Part shown: piece after piece, positions 59,498 to 64,000 of the stretch
How the letters are laid out: each line of letters begins with the position of its first letter
Position numbering within the stretch: position 1 is the first letter of the stretch
Assembly: GCA_019614645.1 (NCBI GenBank)
Contig: JABWDB010000031.1
Span: forward strand, 1,240,001-1,304,000
From: Stratiolaelaps scimitus
Lineage: Eukaryota > Arthropoda > Arachnida > Mesostigmata > Laelapidae
Length of the DNA stretch: 64,000 bases
Direction of reading: 5' to 3'
Notes under the pieces: model-generated
What the model was told of the DNA's origin: nothing
The model's input: the letters and a program-made list of their open reading frames with translations, nothing else
Databases searched by the model: none
Program-made: the position numbers and the translations under genes

Positions 59498-61789
59498 CTG
59501 AAATGAAAGCAGGATCGAATATATAGATGGTTATAACGTATAATGCAGAGTGAACATCGTAGAGGCGAGTGGCTAACAGTGGAACTAATGGGTTAGAATA
59601 GATATGATACCTGCTCAGCTACTGAGCTGAATCATAATGAAATGCATCTGTATAGCACACACTACGATGGATGACATCCAGCGCCACTCAATCGTGTACC
59701 CTGCAATCGGACATGAGGCGTCCGACTCTGCGGATCGCGGGTAGACTTGTTTGACGAGAAGCAGCAAAGCAAACCATTGTCAACTAATCGTTTACATCTC
59801 CACAACAGGATGTCAACATTCCCATGGCCACCTGTGTGAGTGCAGGGAGCATGGTGTTTTTTTCGAACACATCGACATCGTACAGTGCAGTCAGTACTAT
59901 TGGGATTGGGCACCGCGCCAATGCCAATAGATCAATGATGCTCTCAACAGAATTCACGATACGCGGTGACGCTGCTTCTCCGGAAAAAAATAACGTTGTC
60001 ACGCACGGTGCGAGGTGAAATGGACGTCTCATGTCGCGGCGGTCACGATCCCGAGATCGATTATCTATTCATTTCTGATATGGGAGAAATAATTCCAAGT
60101 ATTTCTGTGTGTGTGTGTGTGCTCTTAGGTGTATAAACTGTGCGTACGCCGAAGTCGCACTGGCAAATTGTCTAATGTGAACATATTGTAGATTAGCTCC
60201 ACTACAATAATACTAAGTAGTTTATCGACGACAGCGACCAAATCTTAGAATATATATATGAATATATATATATATATATATACGATGCAGCTTTGGGACG
60301 AGAGTATCGTTCAATCAAGCGACAACATTGTACACCTACTGAACGAGGATCGAACGGTAGCGGGATAATGTTTCTGTAAATCAATATCTGCCACGACGGA
60401 AGTCTCAATGAAGTGTTCGCTGTACCAGAACAGCCATGGCCGCATGGATGTGAATCTCGAATCTCGCGGTTTGCCGCGGTGTTTCCTGTGAATAGTTGCA
60501 AATTGAACACGCGATGGATGCGAATGCCGACGATATGGAGGGAGCCCGAATAGAGAAACGTATGAAATCCAAATGTTGTCGTCGTATTTGAATCCACATT
60601 CGAGACGATTAGTAGTTAAGAAGGGCGCCAGTGCAATTTGTATGAAGGTAACAATGGGCGCAACTATACGCTGAGGTAACAACAAAAAGAGTTGGCCAAA
60701 ATAGTCACTAGATATCCTGTACAAAAAATAATAATCACAGTAAGTATCATAAGAGCGTGTTTGCATTAACATAACGTACTATACAATGGCGTCCCGTACT
60801 GGAGGCCACTCGGTAATACCATTGCGAGCCATTGGAGTTGTGAATGAATGTAATACATATCATGGGTGGATATAGTAAAAAAAAACAGCCGATTACTTTG
60901 CATTTTTTTTCGGAATTAGGAGACGCTTGCTCATTTTCCATATTCGCAACGACACGAATATCAAGCATCCTCCGTCTCGGTACAGAACTTGTGTCAAATG
61001 TAGGACGATATACAATGAATCGATGAACATTGGCAGCTGCACTACAATCCATTAATCACGATGTCAACTAATCAATAAAAATCAATCACCGTCCAGGGCG
61101 GTAAAAGGCGGTGGTATTTCGAACCAGTTAATCTCAACAAGCAAGTTTCCTGCGAAGGTCGCCTGCTAGAACAGTCATTGTTACTGTTAATGCGTCTATC
61201 TTGTTCATTCGACGCTCGGCAGCAATCCAAGCTATACGAATTGGTCAATATAGATATAGGCTCAGTGCTGAACAGAGATAGCGTCGAAGGTCCTATTCAT
61301 ATTTCGTTCGACGGCAGGCACCGATCGTGTTAACGACACGCAATGAGCCTATTTTCCTGTCCCGAGAATAGAGGGGCAGCCAGTAAAATGTCGCCGATAA
61401 CGATCGCCGACGACGAGAAACACAGCAGGCCAAAACGAGCACGTTTGTATTTCCCTGCAGCTAATCAAAGACTTCAAAGATTTTCTTCTTTGTTTTTTTC
61501 TTTTGCTGTTTCGATGCTCTTTGTCTGCAGGTCATTCACACTGAGAAAACTGACACAGCGAAAAGCTAATACCGTATCGCCGATTAATGACACAGGATCA
61601 GACTGGCTAATGAGCGGCAGTCAATTATCATGTCGTTAGCTAGTTAGTGCCACGTGGTTATTATGGTGATCATGCATGAGGGAGTGTTCACTTCGATGTC
61701 CTTCTGTCGATGCTACACCGACGGTTCGCTCTAAGGTAGAATATGTTAGCAGTCATAGGGGGCGGCCATTTTGCTTCGATAAAGGTCAG

Positions 61790-61901
61790 CTACAAAGGCA
61801 AACCTAAAAATATCGTCCACTCTGAAAAAACCTCTCCACTCTGAAAAAACCTCTCCTCTCTACAAAGGCAAACCTAAAAATATCGTCCACTCTGAAAAAA
61901 C
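61790..61901 (+). repeat. 42-bp direct repeat with internal sub-repeat
   Basis: Two perfect 42-bp copies (61790-61831 and 61860-61901), each starting ctacaaaggcaaacc and ending cactctgaaaaaac, are 70 bp apart. The spacer holds an extra copy of ctccactctgaaaaaac. The next bases are a (TA)n tract. The lack of divergence suggests a recent duplication. Confidence 0.92.
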
Positions 61902-61905
61902 TCCA

Positions 61906-61960
<55 letters not shown>
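61906..61960. repeat. (TA)n microsatellite
   Basis: About 54 bp of TA with one C interruption, directly after the 42-bp repeat pair. Confidence 0.9.
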
Positions 61961-61962
<2 letters not shown>

Positions 61963-63633
61963 AGTTGGATGTAACCTTTCCTATATTGGCCTCTACCAGA
62001 GTCGAGTCGCAATCCGCGAGTTGTCGCGGGTCCCGGCTGGCCAAGCGAGGGCCAAGCTGGTGTCGACCTTTACTTGGCTTTGCGGGTTAGGCTGCTTTTC
62101 TCTCTCTCTCGAGAGAGAGAGTGTACACGAGTGAGAGCGCACTAGCAGCACAATGATTTGCATTGCGAACGTCACCGGCACTCCCACGCGGTCGGGAGCA
62201 GACGGGAGTAGAGGTAGACAGAACTGGCGGCGAATCGAAGTGGATTGGAGTTCGTCTCATCAAACGAACAGTGACACGGTCGGGGACTGAGCTATACGGG
62301 GCCTTCGGTGCTGTTGCTGCTGCTACTGCTTCTGCTCGGGGGCGTTTCCACTACAAAAATCCAGCGCCGAAGCACTCACAGCGTCAAGACGCAACGAAAG
62401 CGAGCAATCAATGCCCCCGAGGGGCTTACGAACGTTGGGTGGAAGGGCACGATTTTTGGAGAAAAATCTGGCATTAGCAGATATACACATCGTTGGCTCT
62501 CGTGTGTCGGCTGCATGCTCAAGCATAGACGCGCTTTTATGTGTAATAAGTGATAAGTCGTCACATTAGAATATTTATTATTATCATTGTTTGAAAGTAA
62601 TGGGAGTGCATGGGCGTAGGAGGCCATTCTGCGGCCTGTCTCTATAGGTGTACTTGTGTGCAGATTTCCCACAGATGACTAAATAATAATAATAATAATC
62701 TACTAATATTAGATATAATTAAAAGTGAGGAATTTAATTTCTAAATTTCTTCGCCCAGTTTGCGTGTAGTGCCAGTGCTGTACCGTAAAGGTCACCAGGT
62801 TTGCAACAGTATCATAAGGTCGGTAATAAGCTGCTGCACGTTAGCTAGGACATTCTAGGCTAGGGCCATCTCTTGCGGCATCGTCATAGGTGGGCGTGTG
62901 GTGTAATTGAAATCGTTATAGAGTCCACATTAAGATGGCGAGGATGCTCTCTGTCTTTTAAGGCTACGCCGCGAAAGCTGAGTGTGTGGACTCGTCAGCG
63001 ATGTCATCTCAATCTCCCAAGTGTACCCATTAAATTTCCTCAGTCTGACGGACGTTGAGGTAATGCATTTACGAAAAACGCATAATTCATTAGCAGATGA
63101 AAATTGAAACTGAAACTTGCGTTGAGCAGGTGACACCGGGTGTTGAATCTGAGCCATCACGCTGACTTACATTGCACACGTGCTGATCAGCATGGGCACG
63201 CACGTCTTTGCAGCAAGAATAACAAGTCCACTGGTACCATTGCATTGATCCTTCTAGCACGGTTCATGTTATTATATTAACAATAGCACAACACATTGAG
63301 GTACAATATGAATAGCAGGCCAGCTGCTCGCACAGCCAAATCTGTCTGTTCGGAGAGCGACACAACGAACCGCTTCCGGGGGGACGGGTCCGGAAAACCA
63401 AGGGACGCTGTAGATATTTATATATTTGGCGAGTGCTAACGAAAAATGCAAACGCAATGCTAAACCGGCAAAATGAACCTGCTGTCTACGAATCATTCTT
63501 GAACTATGATATATGCTGAGCTCGATTATCAGATGGGTCCAATTGTAATGACTTGTACGCATTCGGCACGGGAAATTCTGATTGACAGTGTGTCGTTGAT
63601 AGAGCAACTACCAGAAACTTCATGACAGAGCTC

Positions 63634-63697
63634 ATTAATTATCATTATTACCAATTCAAGGAATAAAAGCCTTGAATTGGTAGTAATGATAATTAAT
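63634..63697. repeat. 64-bp hairpin with 28-bp arms
   Basis: The left arm (63634-63661, ending accaattcaagg) and right arm (63670-63697, starting ccttgaattggt) pair along 28 bp with one mismatch, around the 8-nt loop aataaaag. The arms are AT-rich but are not simple repeats. This could be a miRNA-like hairpin, the remains of a small inverted-repeat element or a cruciform; none of these is shown. Confidence 0.8.
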
Positions 63698-64000
63698 TGC
63701 CTCGTCTCTAGGCATTAGCGAAGCTAGAGGTAGATTCCTGCCTAAAATAAAGAAATATACTTATTATAGAAACGAACTAAGATTCCCTCACTATTGTAGC
63801 CATTGAGTACCATCAAGCAAGTGGTGGTGCACTTCTATAGTTATGCGATTGTCAGCGTCTATGAAGTCTTATTATTACAGCTTACAAGAGCCTGTTTTTA
63901 TGGGACTGAAACATCTCAGCAACAATATCCCCCGGTAGAGGCCTTGCTCATTAAAATATATATAAAGATAACGCATAAAATAGTAGCCACAATAACTTAT

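Larger units (their letters stand above)
59498..64000. other. Non-coding stretch, probable CK1 gamma intron
   Basis: No ATP-binding-lobe exon of CK1 gamma was found on the minus strand, so this is probably a long 5' intron. Contents: (GT)n near 60107-60120; (TA)n at 60249-60282 and 61906-61960; a 42-bp direct repeat pair at 61790-61901; a (TC)n/(GA)n palindrome near 62099-62122; AAT near 62684-62702; and a 64-bp hairpin at 63634-63697. A plus-strand frame at about 61079-61639 is open except for one stop but is unrecognised. Confidence 0.5.

Noticed and set aside
60130..60170. Minus-strand CDFG peptide upstream of the CK1 gamma exons
   Set aside because: Considered as a remnant of the missing DFG exon, but the flanking residues do not match CK1 and it lies on the wrong side of the 59.4-kb exon.
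61079..61639. Two consecutive plus-strand frames in the same phase separated by one TAA (61331-61333)
   Set aside because: Open length is near chance expectation, there is no recognised domain, and the second part ends in T-rich sequence. A broken unknown gene cannot be excluded.
1..64000. CRISPR arrays, operons, bacterial promoters or phage features
   Set aside because: No regularly spaced repeats with unique spacers and no tightly packed genes. Introns, SINEs and Tc1 elements show an animal genome.

Overview
The window looks like nuclear DNA of an arthropod. The genes have introns with GT-AG borders. Most of the sequence is non-coding and rich in simple repeats ((TA)n, (TC)n/(GA)n, (CAG)n, ATT/AAT). 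There are degraded Tc1-type transposons and tRNA-derived SINE-like repeats, and both recognisable genes match arthropod families. The repeat style and short introns would suit a chelicerate, perhaps a mesostigmatid mite such as Varroa. That species guess is an inference and is not proven by the sequence.

Two host genes can be supported by homology, both on the minus strand. (1) 32826..33710 is a complete intronless forkhead gene of the FoxQ2 class. It has a full winged-helix domain and an EH1-like C-terminal motif. (2) 55814..59497 is the 3' part of a casein kinase I gamma gene (CSNK1G; Drosophila gilgamesh). Six exons are readable, ending in the membrane-anchoring cysteine cluster, and the N-terminal exons lie beyond the window. 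The exon that should carry the catalytic loop and the DFG motif is absent from the 548-bp intron where it belongs. The exons on either side of that gap are phase-compatible. After its UGA-C stop, the reading frame stays open for another 130 codons.

Layout: 1-13.4 kb is non-coding with one weak exon candidate. 13.5-15.0 kb is a decayed Tc1 copy. 15-32.8 kb is non-coding with SINEs and GC-rich low-complexity islands. 32.8-36.6 kb is FoxQ2 and its repeat-rich upstream region. 36.6-45.3 kb is non-coding with SINEs and a local duplication. 45.3-46.7 kb is a second Tc1 copy with TA target duplications and terminal inverted repeats of about 230 bp. 46.7-55 kb is non-coding and includes two blocks with marked pyrimidine bias on the plus strand. 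55-59.5 kb is CK1 gamma. 59.5-64 kb is non-coding, presumably CK1 gamma intron, and contains tandem and inverted repeats.

The two genes belong to unrelated pathways: FoxQ2 to anterior/neural patterning and CK1 gamma to membrane-associated Wnt and vesicle signalling. No operon-like or jointly working system is visible. The observations most worth following are the missing CK1 gamma catalytic exon, the possible stop-codon readthrough of the same gene, and the SINE families with clear target-site duplications.
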